Shown here piece by piece: positions 42,230 to 51,427 of a stretch of DNA of 64,000 nucleotides; the stretch's first letter is position 1; every line of letters starts with the position of its first letter. The position numbers and the translations under genes are program-made. The notes beneath the pieces were generated by a model. That model ran no database searches. It worked only from the letters and a program-made list of their open reading frames with translations, and had not been told where the DNA came from. The stretch covers positions 1 to 64,000 of the forward strand of contig JABILA010000056.1 of the NCBI GenBank assembly GCA_018654745.1, given 5' to 3'. The stretch comes from Alphaproteobacteria bacterium. GTDB taxonomy: Bacteria > Pseudomonadota > Alphaproteobacteria > UBA2966.

Positions 42230-43009
42230 GTGGAACTGAACCAGATTATAGACCTTGAGGCCTACCCTATTGCGGACCCGGACTTTCGGGCGAAATGCCG
42301 TGCCGGGTTCGAAGCCAATGGTGTGTTGATCATGCCGGAATTTGTTACCCGATCGGCGATCGACGCCATTCGGACAGAAGGTGAAGCCAACCGCGACGCC
42401 GTCTACGCCAAAAGGGAAACCCACACAGTTTATCTCAGTGCGACAGATCCGGAATTTGCGCCCGATCATGCACGCAACCGACTGGTGGTTTCCTCCAAAG
42501 GCTGTCTGACAGATGACCAGGTGCCTGCGGAGTCAGCCCTCAGGAGCCTCTATGATTCTCCTTTGTTCAGGGAATTTCTCTGTGATGTTCTGAGTGAAAA
42601 AACATTGTACGAATATGCTGATCCGCTGTCGTCGATCAATCTGCATTTTGCCAAAACCGGCGAGGAACTGGGCTGGCATTTTGACAACTCGTCCTTTTCC
42701 ATCACCCTGATGGTCCAGCCACCGGAACGTGGCGGACAGTTTGAATATATAGGTGGCGTGCGCGACGCAGATGCCGGCGACATGAATTTTGAAGCGGTGG
42801 ACGATATCCTTGATGGCAAGGTCGAGGTCAAGGAACTGATCGCTGACGCAGGTACGCTGGTTTTTTTCAGGGGACGCAACGCCATCCACAGGGTCACCCC
42901 CAACGAAGGTGATCGCACTCGCATGCTGGCGGTACTGGCCTACAATTCCGAACCAGGTGTTGCCCTGTCAGAAGAAGCTCGCATGACGTTCTACGGCCGG
43001 ACGGGCTGA
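42230..43009 (+). CDS. Fe(II)/2-oxoglutarate-dependent enzyme of the HalD/BesD-like family with HxD facial triad
   Basis: GEELGWHFDNSSFSITLMVQPPERGGQFEYI (HFD), distal GRNAIHRVTPNEGDRTRMLAVLAY (H...R). Confidence 0.8.
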   Translation: MELNQIIDLEAYPIADPDFRAKCRAGFEANGVLIMPEFVTRSAIDAIRTEGEANRDAVYAKRETHTVYLSATDPEFAPDHARNRLVVSSKGCLTDDQVPAESALRSLYDSPLFREFLCDVLSEKTLYEYADPLSSINLHFAKTGEELGWHFDNSSFSITLMVQPPERGGQFEYIGGVRDADAGDMNFEAVDDILDGKVEVKELIADAGTLVFFRGRNAIHRVTPNEGDRTRMLAVLAYNSEPGVALSEEARMTFYGRTG

Positions 43010-43017
43010 TGGCCAGA

Positions 43018-44193
43018 TTATTCGTCTGGATCGCCCAGTAAGTTGTTGTCATGCCCCAGCGCCGGTGGGCCACGACGGATCGGCAAGGCCTTGTTGCCAA
43101 GTCGAATGGTTGGGCCAACAGTTTGTGTTTTCTGGCCATTCCCCAATGTCAGGGGCTGGACCAGGTTCATGGCCACGGTCTGTTCATCTTCCAGGGCTTC
43201 CTGGTAATTATTGATCAGGACAGCTGGCACCCCTTCTGCACTGAACGCAGCGACCCAATGTTCGGCAGGCCGGGTCACAAAAACAGCCTCCAGGCGTTCC
43301 AGCAATGCTGCCTGATTGCTCGCCCGGTCGCTGTTGGTTTTGAACAATGGATCCTGCAACAGTTCGGGTAGATCAACGACTGCACAGACCTTTTGCCAAA
43401 GGTTATCGTTGCCCGCAGCCATCACGAAGGGCCGATCCGCAGACCTGAAACCCTGGTAGGGTGCATTTCGGGGATGGGCGGACCCAAGCGCCCTGGGCAG
43501 TTTGCCGGACCCGAACCATTCACTGGTTTGCAAGGCGGCAACCCCCAGCGATGACGCCAGCATGGAAATATCAACCACACTGCCCTTGCCTGTCACCCGG
43601 GCCTTCATCAGAGCCGCGAGGCAAGCCGTCGTTGCATAAAGACCCGAGGCCATATCCGACATCGGCACCCCGGCCTTGACCGGCGCGCCATCCGGCTCAC
43701 CCGTGACACTCATAATCCCGGATACAGCCTGAATGGTAACATCAAATCCACCTTGCGTGGCGCGGGGTCCACTTTGGCCGAAGGCAGAAATCGAGCAATA
43801 AACAAGTGCCGGATTACGGGTCATGGCTTCTTCCGGCCCCAGACCCAGACGGGCCATAACGCCAGGCCGGTTATTTTCCAGCAGAATGTCCGCGCCTTCG
43901 ATCAACGTCAGTACCTTGTCGCGCTCAACCGGATCTTTCAGGTTTGCCGATATCGAATATTTGTTGCGATTGAGCGAGGCAAAGTTTTCACTGTATCCCT
44001 CATTGATTGGCGGCCACTGACGCATACCGTCACCGGCAGGGCTTTCAATCTTGATGACCTCGGCCCCGAGATCAGCCAGGGTCATGGCCGCAAAGGGACC
44101 TGCCGCAATATGGCAAAATTCCAACACCCGCACACCTTTGAGGGGGAGTTCGTCTTCCGGCAGGAAATCTGTCGCCAGGTTGTCGTCGGTCAT
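43018..44193 (-). CDS. CaiB/BaiF CoA-transferase family protein
   Basis: GVRVLEFCHIAAGPFAAMTLADLGAEVIKIESPAGDGMRQWPP; LNRNKYSISANLKDP. Confidence 0.95.
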   Translation of the reverse strand: MTDDNLATDFLPEDELPLKGVRVLEFCHIAAGPFAAMTLADLGAEVIKIESPAGDGMRQWPPINEGYSENFASLNRNKYSISANLKDPVERDKVLTLIEGADILLENNRPGVMARLGLGPEEAMTRNPALVYCSISAFGQSGPRATQGGFDVTIQAVSGIMSVTGEPDGAPVKAGVPMSDMASGLYATTACLAALMKARVTGKGSVVDISMLASSLGVAALQTSEWFGSGKLPRALGSAHPRNAPYQGFRSADRPFVMAAGNDNLWQKVCAVVDLPELLQDPLFKTNSDRASNQAALLERLEAVFVTRPAEHWVAAFSAEGVPAVLINNYQEALEDEQTVAMNLVQPLTLGNGQKTQTVGPTIRLGNKALPIRRGPPALGHDNNLLGDPDE

Positions 44194-44265
44194 GTCACCT
44201 ACAGCCTCTTCAATATCATCTGTTGCCAGGATAAGGCAGACCGCAGGGCAAGGGTATCCCGCTGT

Positions 44266-44844
44266 CTAAATTCTCTCGGTTGGCTCCTGCAACTGTGATA
44301 TGGCCTCAATCTCGGCAAGCGTAAATCTGGGCGTGATATGTTGAGGGCAATTCCAGTCCGCAGCTTCAACGGTCAGGATCACCGCCCGTTCAACCCGGGC
44401 ACGATAGTCTGGCAATTCCAACTGAGCCAATAATTCAGGCTCCTCTTCCGCATGCACAATACGAGCCCTGGCCCAGATCTTGAGCCGACGACGATTGGCG
44501 TAATCCATCAGGATCAACGCAACCTTGTCATTTGCCGACATATTGCCGACGCTGAGATACTGGATATTTCCGCGAAAATCCGCATAGCCGATTGTCCGGG
44601 CATCCAGAACTTTCAGGAACCCGGCTGGCCCGCCGCGAAACTGGACATAGGGCCAACCTTCTTCATTGACAGTTGCCTGATAAAAACCATCCCGCGCCTG
44701 AATGAACTGTGCCTCGGCTTCTCCCAGTGGATCACCTTCTTCGGCAATGCCTTCAAAGCGTTGGTTTGACGCACGGCTGCCGTATCGTTCCTGGGCTGCA
44801 ACAACAGAGGGCGTAAAAGTTATTTCGGCAAATTTTCGAGGCAT
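44266..44844 (-). CDS. Pyridoxamine 5'-phosphate oxidase family (FMN-binding split barrel) protein
   Basis: FIQARDGFYQATVNEEGWPYVQFRGGPAGFLKVLDARTIGYADFRGNIQYLSVGN. Start corrected to MPRKF. Confidence 0.92.
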   Translation of the reverse strand: MPRKFAEITFTPSVVAAQERYGSRASNQRFEGIAEEGDPLGEAEAQFIQARDGFYQATVNEEGWPYVQFRGGPAGFLKVLDARTIGYADFRGNIQYLSVGNMSANDKVALILMDYANRRRLKIWARARIVHAEEEPELLAQLELPDYRARVERAVILTVEAADWNCPQHITPRFTLAEIEAISQLQEPTERI

Positions 44845-44910
44845 GATCAGGACTTTCCAGCAATATTTCAACGGAACCGGTTCATTTTGAAGCCGGAGAA
44901 ACATATCTAG

Positions 44911-44974
44911 ATTATTTCAATATTTTTGATAATATCGTAACTTATCAACTTACTATTTCATATATTGGAATAAT
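44911..44974. promoter_or_regulatory. Spaced inverted repeat ATTATTTCAATA ... TATTGGAATAAT in a divergent LysR promoter
   Basis: 11 of 12 arm bases pair (44911-44922 with 44963-44974); AT-rich divergent region between the PPOX-family and LysR genes. Confidence 0.5.
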
Positions 44975-44977
44975 TAA

Positions 44978-45886
44978 ATGGATCGCTTTCAAGCCCTTCA
45001 GGTCTTTATCAAGGTTGCCGACCACGGTGGATTTGCGGCGGCGGCACGTGAGCTGGGTCTCTCACCACCGGGGGTGACACGGGCCATCGCCGGGCTGGAG
45101 GCGCGTCTTGCCAGTCCGCTGTTTGTGCGCACAACACGGTCGGTGCGCCTGACCGGAACAGGAGAGCGTTTTCTGGATGATGCCCGCCGTATCCTGACTG
45201 ACCTGATCGAAGCCGAGGAAGGTGCCGTTGGATCACACGCCGCACCTCGTGGAGACTTGCGCCTGACTGCCCCCGTCCTGTTCGGACGATTGTATGTGGC
45301 CCCTTTGCTAGGTGAATTTCTCGATCAATATGACGGCGTAAATGCCGAGACAATATTTGTCGACCGTGTCGTCAACATCATGGAAGAAGGCATGGATGTT
45401 GCCGTCCGTATCGGGGAATTACCGGATTCTTCCTTGTCAGCGATCCGGGTCGGTACTGTTCGGCGGGTAATGTTTGCCTCACCTGATTATTTGCAGGAAT
45501 ACGGCACACCTGAGCACCCGACAGACCTGACGCAACATCGCCTGATCCACTCCCTGGCCATCGCCACAAGCGGCAACTGGGTCTTTCAGGAAAATGGCAA
45601 ACAGATATCAGTAAAAGTGCCGCAGCGGCTGCGCATGAATACAAATGATGCGGTTATCGAACTGGCGGCAGGTGGCTGGGGTCTGTCGCGCCTGATGTCT
45701 TATCAGGTCGCACCTTACCTGCCCGATAAACAATTACAGCTGGTGTTGGAAGATTTTGAAACAGCGCCCCTGCCCATTCACATTGTGCACGGACAAGGCC
45801 GCAGGGCCTCTGCAAAAGTCAGGTCATTTGTGGATTTCATGGTCGAGCGGCTTCGCGCCAACAAAGCCCTGAACCCAGAGAGTTGA
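44978..45886 (+). CDS. LysR family transcriptional regulator
   Basis: MDRFQALQVFIKVADHGGFAAAARELGLSPPGVTRAIAGLEARLASPLFVRTTRSVRLT. Confidence 0.95.
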   Translation: MDRFQALQVFIKVADHGGFAAAARELGLSPPGVTRAIAGLEARLASPLFVRTTRSVRLTGTGERFLDDARRILTDLIEAEEGAVGSHAAPRGDLRLTAPVLFGRLYVAPLLGEFLDQYDGVNAETIFVDRVVNIMEEGMDVAVRIGELPDSSLSAIRVGTVRRVMFASPDYLQEYGTPEHPTDLTQHRLIHSLAIATSGNWVFQENGKQISVKVPQRLRMNTNDAVIELAAGGWGLSRLMSYQVAPYLPDKQLQLVLEDFETAPLPIHIVHGQGRRASAKVRSFVDFMVERLRANKALNPES

Positions 45887-45893
45887 AGACCCT

Positions 45894-46919
45894 TTAGTAA
45901 ATCATCTCGTCTTCGCCCTTGGCGTCGGCGATGACGATTTCGCCACTGGTGGCCAGTTCCTTGGCTTTTGTGACCATGCCCATCTGGGCTTCGTCGACTT
46001 CCGAAAGGCGAACCGGACCCATATTCTCCATATCTTCACGCAGGATCTTGCCCTGACGTTCGGACATATTGCTGAAGAACATGTCCTTGATATCGTCTGA
46101 CGCACCTTTCAGGGCGATTGCCAGCTTGGCTTTTTCGATATGACGCAACAGGGTCTGAATACCGTTGGCATCCAGTTTGCTCAGATCGTCGAAGGTAAAC
46201 ATCAGTGAGCGAATTTTTTCAGCTGAATCGCGACTGCGTTCTTCCAGCGAATTCATGAAGCGCTCTTCCGAGGCACGATCAAGATTGTTGAAGATATCCG
46301 CCATGACTTCATGACTGTCGCGCTGGTTGGTGCGGGCCAGGTTGCTCATGAATTCCTGACGCAGGGTTTGCTCAACCCCTTCGAGGATTTCCTTGCGCAC
46401 AACTTCCATGCTCAGCATCCGCATGATGACTTCGGCGGAGAATTCATCGGGCAAGGCGACCAATACAGAAGCAGCCTGTTCGGCTTTCAACTTGCCCAGC
46501 ACCACGGCAACGGTTTGTGGATATTCGTTTTTGAGATAACTGGCCAGAACGTCTTCGTTCACGTTGCCAAGTTTATCCCACATCGTACGACCGGCAGGAC
46601 CACGAATATCTTCCATGATGGAAGAAACCTGATCCTTGGTCAGTGTCTTGCTCAGCAGGCGTTCCGTACTTTGCAGGGAGCCCACCAGCGAGCCGGTACC
46701 GGAAAGCTGGGCCGCAAAATCCTGAAACAGACGTTCAACAACATTGGCATCAATAGCACCCAGATTGGCCATGGCCTGGGAGAGTTCCTTGATCTCTTCC
46801 TCGTCCATCATGCCAAACATGCGCGCTGAACGATCTTCGCCAATGGCCAACATCATAATCGCGGCCTTTTGCGGGCCACTAATATTTTTCAGGGCGTCTT
46901 TACCAGGCGCTTTTGCCAT
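45894..46919 (-). CDS. fliG: Flagellar motor switch protein FliG
   Basis: [135 protein letters not shown]. Confidence 0.96.
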   Translation of the reverse strand: MAKAPGKDALKNISGPQKAAIMMLAIGEDRSARMFGMMDEEEIKELSQAMANLGAIDANVVERLFQDFAAQLSGTGSLVGSLQSTERLLSKTLTKDQVSSIMEDIRGPAGRTMWDKLGNVNEDVLASYLKNEYPQTVAVVLGKLKAEQAASVLVALPDEFSAEVIMRMLSMEVVRKEILEGVEQTLRQEFMSNLARTNQRDSHEVMADIFNNLDRASEERFMNSLEERSRDSAEKIRSLMFTFDDLSKLDANGIQTLLRHIEKAKLAIALKGASDDIKDMFFSNMSERQGKILREDMENMGPVRLSEVDEAQMGMVTKAKELATSGEIVIADAKGEDEMIY

Positions 46920-46935
46920 GCTTTTTATTCCTGCC

Positions 46936-47039
46936 TAGAGCGATATCGGTTTTAACCGTTTCGCCTCGTCTCATATCTTCGTTGCTTTGCAACGTGTCAC
47001 AGTCCTCAGGTGTTTCAACTAAAGTTGATAACACTCTAA
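46936..47039. repeat. Copy A of a dispersed ~100-bp intergenic repeat
   Basis: Shares the core TCGCCTCGTCTCATATCTTCGTTGCTTTGCAACGTGT with 3476-3575; distal near-palindrome GTGTTTCAACTAAAGTTGATAACAC. Confidence 0.7.
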
Positions 47040-47281
47040 TCGGGCCAGCCAACCCGGATCGCAACAACCAGGTTGTTCCCGTGACATCACATAAAAGCCT
47101 TAACGGCGCGACGTCACGGAGAAAATTGACCAATTATAGTACCCGGATCGGGCCACCATAAAGAATAATCTGACAAATATGAGGCCAACAGGGTTAACAA
47201 ATCACTTATTTCAGGTGATTAGCGCATTTCCGGGTTTCACGGAAACCAATTGCCTCAAACTCGCAATCGCCCTGATGTTGA

Positions 47282-48631
47282 TCAGGCAGCCATGCCGGTT
47301 GTCCGCCGTGAGCGATTAGGCCGACGACGACGCTGGCCAGCGGGGCGTTCACTTGACGGACGCTGACCGCCATTTTGACCCGATTTTTGACCAGGCTTGG
47401 GCGCGGTCCGTTTTTTCTGTTGCCCTCTGCCAGAGCCACGACCACCAGGTGCCGGAGGTTTTGCCGTGGACGTCTCGACATCAGCGGCGTGATAAGGATG
47501 ATCTTCCATGACGGTCACAGTTTGACGAATGGTTTTTTCGATATCGCGCAAGTAACCGCGTTCCTCATGATCACAGAAGGAGATGGCGATACCATCGGCA
47601 CCTGCACGGGCTGTGCGACCAATGCGGTGAACATAACTTTCAGGCTCGTTCGGCAATTCGAAATTGATCACGTGCGTTACGCCATCAACATCAATGCCGC
47701 GCGCGGCAATATCGGTTGCAACCAACACCCGGATGCTGCCCTTTTTGAAACCGTCCAAAGCTCTTTGGCGTGCGTTCTGGGCTTTGTTGCCATGGATCGC
47801 ATCAGCAGTGATGCCCATATCAACAAGGTGCTTTGCGACCCGATTAGCCCGGTGTTTGGTGCGGGTGAAAACCAGCACGCGTTCAATTGAGCTGTCTTTC
47901 AACAGATTGCCAAGCAGGTTTCGTTTGTTGTCTTTGGAGACGTACAAAACCTGCTGTTCAACTTTTTCAGCGGTTGTTGCAGCTGGTGCCGCTTCGACCC
48001 GCACTGGATCGTTCAGCAAACTGCTGGCGAGGCCCTGAACGGATTTTGGCATTGTCGCCGAAAACAACATGGTCTGGCGTTTGGCTGGAACCTTGGCAGC
48101 AATTTTCTTGACGTCGTGCTGGAAACCCATGTCGAGCATCCGGTCGGCTTCATCAAGGATGAAAAATTCAACCTTGTCCAATTGCACAAAACCCTGGTTC
48201 ATCAAATCGAGCAGACGGCCCGGTGTTGCCACCAGGATATGTACGCCGGAATTCATGGTCTTGATCTGCGGCTTGATCGATACACCGCCAAAAACAACGG
48301 CGGTACGAATGTGCATATGACGGCTGTAGCTTTTCAGGCTGTCGACGATCTGGCCTGCAAGCTCACGCGTCGGGGCCAGGATCAAGGCTCTGGGCTGGCG
48401 CGAATGCGGCCGACCTGCTGTACCTTCGTCGCCACCGTCAAGACGATGCAACAGCGGCAGAGAGAAAGCGGCAGTTTTGCCCGTACCCGTCTGGGCAACG
48501 CCCAACAGATCACGGCCTTCCATCAAAGGTGGAATGGCTTTGCCCTGGATCGGGCTGGGGGTCGTATAGCCTTCGTCGGCAATTGCGCGAAGGAGTGGTT
48601 GGGCAAGTTCAAGGCCCGTAAAATCAGTCAT
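47282..48631 (-). CDS. DEAD/DEAH-box RNA helicase with basic C-terminal tail (RhlE-like)
   Basis: [93 protein letters not shown]. Confidence 0.96.
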   Translation of the reverse strand: MTDFTGLELAQPLLRAIADEGYTTPSPIQGKAIPPLMEGRDLLGVAQTGTGKTAAFSLPLLHRLDGGDEGTAGRPHSRQPRALILAPTRELAGQIVDSLKSYSRHMHIRTAVVFGGVSIKPQIKTMNSGVHILVATPGRLLDLMNQGFVQLDKVEFFILDEADRMLDMGFQHDVKKIAAKVPAKRQTMLFSATMPKSVQGLASSLLNDPVRVEAAPAATTAEKVEQQVLYVSKDNKRNLLGNLLKDSSIERVLVFTRTKHRANRVAKHLVDMGITADAIHGNKAQNARQRALDGFKKGSIRVLVATDIAARGIDVDGVTHVINFELPNEPESYVHRIGRTARAGADGIAISFCDHEERGYLRDIEKTIRQTVTVMEDHPYHAADVETSTAKPPAPGGRGSGRGQQKKRTAPKPGQKSGQNGGQRPSSERPAGQRRRRPNRSRRTTGMAA

Positions 48632-48985
48632 TTAGTCTTTATTCTTTCAATTCATTATGTCCAGCGCATGGATTCGCGCGTCAGTGCGGAATCCTCTTCG
48701 TGAGCGGCCAGTTCGGCATCACGGTGCGCAATAATCGACTCGATCAAGCTGGCAGAGCCAGCAGTTATTAAACCGGTCTGTCGATACACCCATATATGTC
48801 AAAGAGAAACGGAGTCAGGCTCTGAATTATGCCCAAAGTTCGGGGCGCTCAGGCCGACAAGCGATCAGTCATTTAAGCTGAAGGGAGTGTCGCTGGCCGC
48901 AATAAGCCTGTCCAGCCAACATAAGTCAAGAGAATTCGAACGGTGTCAAAGTCGGACGCTTTTCATCTTCCCGACGTCGTGCACC

Positions 48986-49636
48986 CTATTCCGCGGCCAT
49001 GGGCTCGTCGAATTCCAGGAATATGCCTGGCATTTCGACAAAGTCCGGCATCCGCTTGATCCGTGCCAGCCAGCGCCGGATGCCGTGATAGTTGCCAAGG
49101 TTAATGCCGCCATCAGGCGCCAGGGCCACATAGGGGAAACAGGCAATATCAGCAATTGAGGCGCGATCACCTGCCAACCAGTATTCACCCACAAACTCCT
49201 GCTCGATCAAATGATCATCGAGAATACGGAACGCCGCGTGCGCGCCCTTGCGGGCTGCATCCACATCAAGATCAAATCCCAGCACATCATGTAACCGGGC
49301 CGCAGACGATGTCGCCGTAATTTGATCGGCAAAGGCGAGCCACATCATGGTCTTGCCAAGGGCGACCGGATCGTCACGATCAAACCAGGTGCCTGCGGCG
49401 TCATATTTGCTTGCCAGATACGCAAGGATGGCTTGGGCATCCCGGATGACAAAGCCGTCATCATCCAGAACCGGCAACTGGCCCAATGGATTAATCGCTT
49501 TGAAGTCAGCATTGCGGTGTTCGAGGCCCGGATAGAAATCAACCGGAACAGTTTCATAAGCCACACCCAGAATGTTCAGGAACAAACGGATTTTGTAGCA
49601 GTTTCCCGACGCCGGATAGTCATACAGTTTGATCAT
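48986..49636 (-). CDS. Glutathione S-transferase family protein
   Basis: MIKLYDYPASGNCYKIRLFLNILGVAYETVPVDF; FKAINPLGQLPVLDDDGFVIRDAQAILAYLASKY. Confidence 0.94.
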   Translation of the reverse strand: MIKLYDYPASGNCYKIRLFLNILGVAYETVPVDFYPGLEHRNADFKAINPLGQLPVLDDDGFVIRDAQAILAYLASKYDAAGTWFDRDDPVALGKTMMWLAFADQITATSSAARLHDVLGFDLDVDAARKGAHAAFRILDDHLIEQEFVGEYWLAGDRASIADIACFPYVALAPDGGINLGNYHGIRRWLARIKRMPDFVEMPGIFLEFDEPMAAE

Positions 49637-49650
49637 GTCTCTATATTCCT

Positions 49651-50544
49651 TCAGGCCGCACGACTGTTGGTACTGGCTGCATCTTTCTGGACACCAAACG
49701 TAATGTTCTTTTTCTTGAGCCAGCGACGATAGGTCATGGATGTGGCATCGGCGCGCGCCGGCATTTCGGTGCCTGGTGTCAGCGGCAACAAGGCCGGCAA
49801 CTGGTTTTCCAGGATCGGCCTGTCTTGCAAAAATATGGTTTGCTGGAAATGCCTGAGCTCAACGTCCGTGTTTTCTTCATCAAAGGGCAGCACGAAGGAA
49901 TGGGCCTCACAAAGATCTTCATCAAGGGGCTGCACAAATAAGCCAACCAGATCCCAGGCACCGGGTTTGATCGGGCAGGTCTTATACAGCACCGTTATAA
50001 AAGGTGACGTCACACGATATTCATATTCGGACTGCTGGCCATCGGTTGCCGACTTCGCCGCCTTTTGCTGAAAAAACGAACAGTCTGTTGCCCAGACTTC
50101 ATCCACATCTTCGCGGATTTCTGCCTTGTAGTTGGCAACTTCCGTTTGAGGTTCGGCCCCCAGATAGTTGGTATGTACATAGGGGAAATGCCCAAGGTCG
50201 AGAAAATTTTCAACGACCCTCAAGGGCGATGTTTTTACCCGGACATAACCAATGGTCACCAGCCTGCGCCCCTCTTCTTCAAACTCCGGCATCTCAAGCA
50301 GATCACGTGGCGTGTCGCCCAGCGTCACAAAAATGTGGCCATAACGTTCCTGAACAGGAAGCGCGCGACCTTTGTTTCCCGCCAGATCAGTCTCCCAAAC
50401 CCCGATAGCACCATCAGCCGTTCGTTCGGCCCGGATATCCTGTCCCAGCAAACGCGTTACCCTGGGTTTGTCATGGGTCGCATCTTCCAGGCGGCCAATG
50501 ACCAGCCATTCGTTCAAAGCAAAGGCATCTGTTGTTTTTGCCAT
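49651..50544 (-). CDS. Rieske-type oxygenase catalytic subunit lacking [2Fe-2S] Cys/His ligands (VanA/NdmC-like)
   Basis: Mononuclear iron motif VVENFLDLGHFPYVHTNYLG (D-x2-H-x4-H) and carboxylate region IFLQDRPILENQLPALLP; no CxH...CxxH anywhere, while a residual Rieske-fold frame is present (LNEWLVIGRLED...LPVQERYGHIFVTLGD). Confidence 0.88.
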   Translation of the reverse strand: MAKTTDAFALNEWLVIGRLEDATHDKPRVTRLLGQDIRAERTADGAIGVWETDLAGNKGRALPVQERYGHIFVTLGDTPRDLLEMPEFEEEGRRLVTIGYVRVKTSPLRVVENFLDLGHFPYVHTNYLGAEPQTEVANYKAEIREDVDEVWATDCSFFQQKAAKSATDGQQSEYEYRVTSPFITVLYKTCPIKPGAWDLVGLFVQPLDEDLCEAHSFVLPFDEENTDVELRHFQQTIFLQDRPILENQLPALLPLTPGTEMPARADATSMTYRRWLKKKNITFGVQKDAASTNSRAA

Positions 50545-50553
50545 CAGTTTTCC

Positions 50554-51327
50554 TTAGGCCGAAATTTTGAGTTTGTTGATCTGACTCTGGTCATTGCTTT
50601 CAAGGCGAAGGCGCAAATCTGCCAGCCAGCGCGCGACATGCCGCTGAACGGCTGGCATTTCCTCTTTCGACCCCATATCGCTGACCTGGACATGCACACC
50701 CGTTCTGTCGTCATCAAGGGCTTGCAGGGCCAGAATCAATTCTTCCGTCGTTGCCCCGACCTGGGCCGAGATCCGCACAAGGTTATCATTGAGGTTGCCA
50801 TATATATATGTGACCGGCGTACCGGTCCCGTCCTGCCCCGCGGCAAAGGTCGGGAAGACGGCTTGCATCAGCCAGTCGCGAACAGTCGAAATTGATGCGT
50901 CCAGATAAACAGATCGCACCGGCACCATGTTTTCGCCTTCAAGTTCTGAATATTCGGCAGGCATTGCGGCACCGTCATCACCGACATTGACCACGATAAA
51001 ACCGTTTACTTCCTGACAGACAAAGGTTTTGGCGCAAATGGTTTTTGGGGGTTGCAGGGTTGGGTGGGCCGGGATGTTTTTACAAACGCCAGCGCCATCG
51101 AATTCCCAGCCATGATAGCGGCATGCCAGCTGGTCGCCGCGCACGAAGCCCATGCTGAAACGCATGCCACGGTGGGGACAGCGATCTTCAACCGCATTGG
51201 CCTGGCCACTGCGCTGGCGCCAAACGGCAAGATCCTTGCCGGGGGTCTTCACGGGCATCACGCTGCCTTCAAAGAGACCTGCACTGAGCCCTGCGACGAT
51301 CCAGGAAGTCTGTTCCATCCAATTCAC
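50554..51327 (-). CDS. Stand-alone Rieske [2Fe-2S] protein with non-catalytic C-terminal domain
   Basis: CPHRGMRFSMGFVRGDQLACRYHGWEFDGAGVCKNIP = CxH-x16-CxxH; the C-terminal region lacks a D-x2-H-x4-H iron site. Confidence 0.9.
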   Translation of the reverse strand: MNWMEQTSWIVAGLSAGLFEGSVMPVKTPGKDLAVWRQRSGQANAVEDRCPHRGMRFSMGFVRGDQLACRYHGWEFDGAGVCKNIPAHPTLQPPKTICAKTFVCQEVNGFIVVNVGDDGAAMPAEYSELEGENMVPVRSVYLDASISTVRDWLMQAVFPTFAAGQDGTGTPVTYIYGNLNDNLVRISAQVGATTEELILALQALDDDRTGVHVQVSDMGSKEEMPAVQRHVARWLADLRLRLESNDQSQINKLKISA

Positions 51328-51409
51328 CTTCGGCCTGATTTTTTGTAACTGGAATAAATATATTTCACAGAACCGCCATACAAAAAAGATGTCAATTTTG
51401 GTAACAAGG

Positions 51410-51425
51410 GTCTAATATATTAGAC
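51410..51425. promoter_or_regulatory. Perfect 16-bp palindrome GTCTAATATATTAGAC, candidate LysR operator
   Basis: Read directly; ends 2 bp before the LysR ATG (51428) in the 100-bp divergent region with the Rieske operon. Confidence 0.7.
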
Positions 51426-51427
51426 TC

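Noticed and set aside
48887-49159. 90-aa plus-strand ORF and neighbours 3' of the GST
   Set aside because: Antisense to the GST C-terminus and flanking noncoding DNA; no support.
50065-50895. 276-aa plus-strand ORF across the two oxygenase genes
   Set aside because: Antisense shadow spanning two genuine genes; no domain features.
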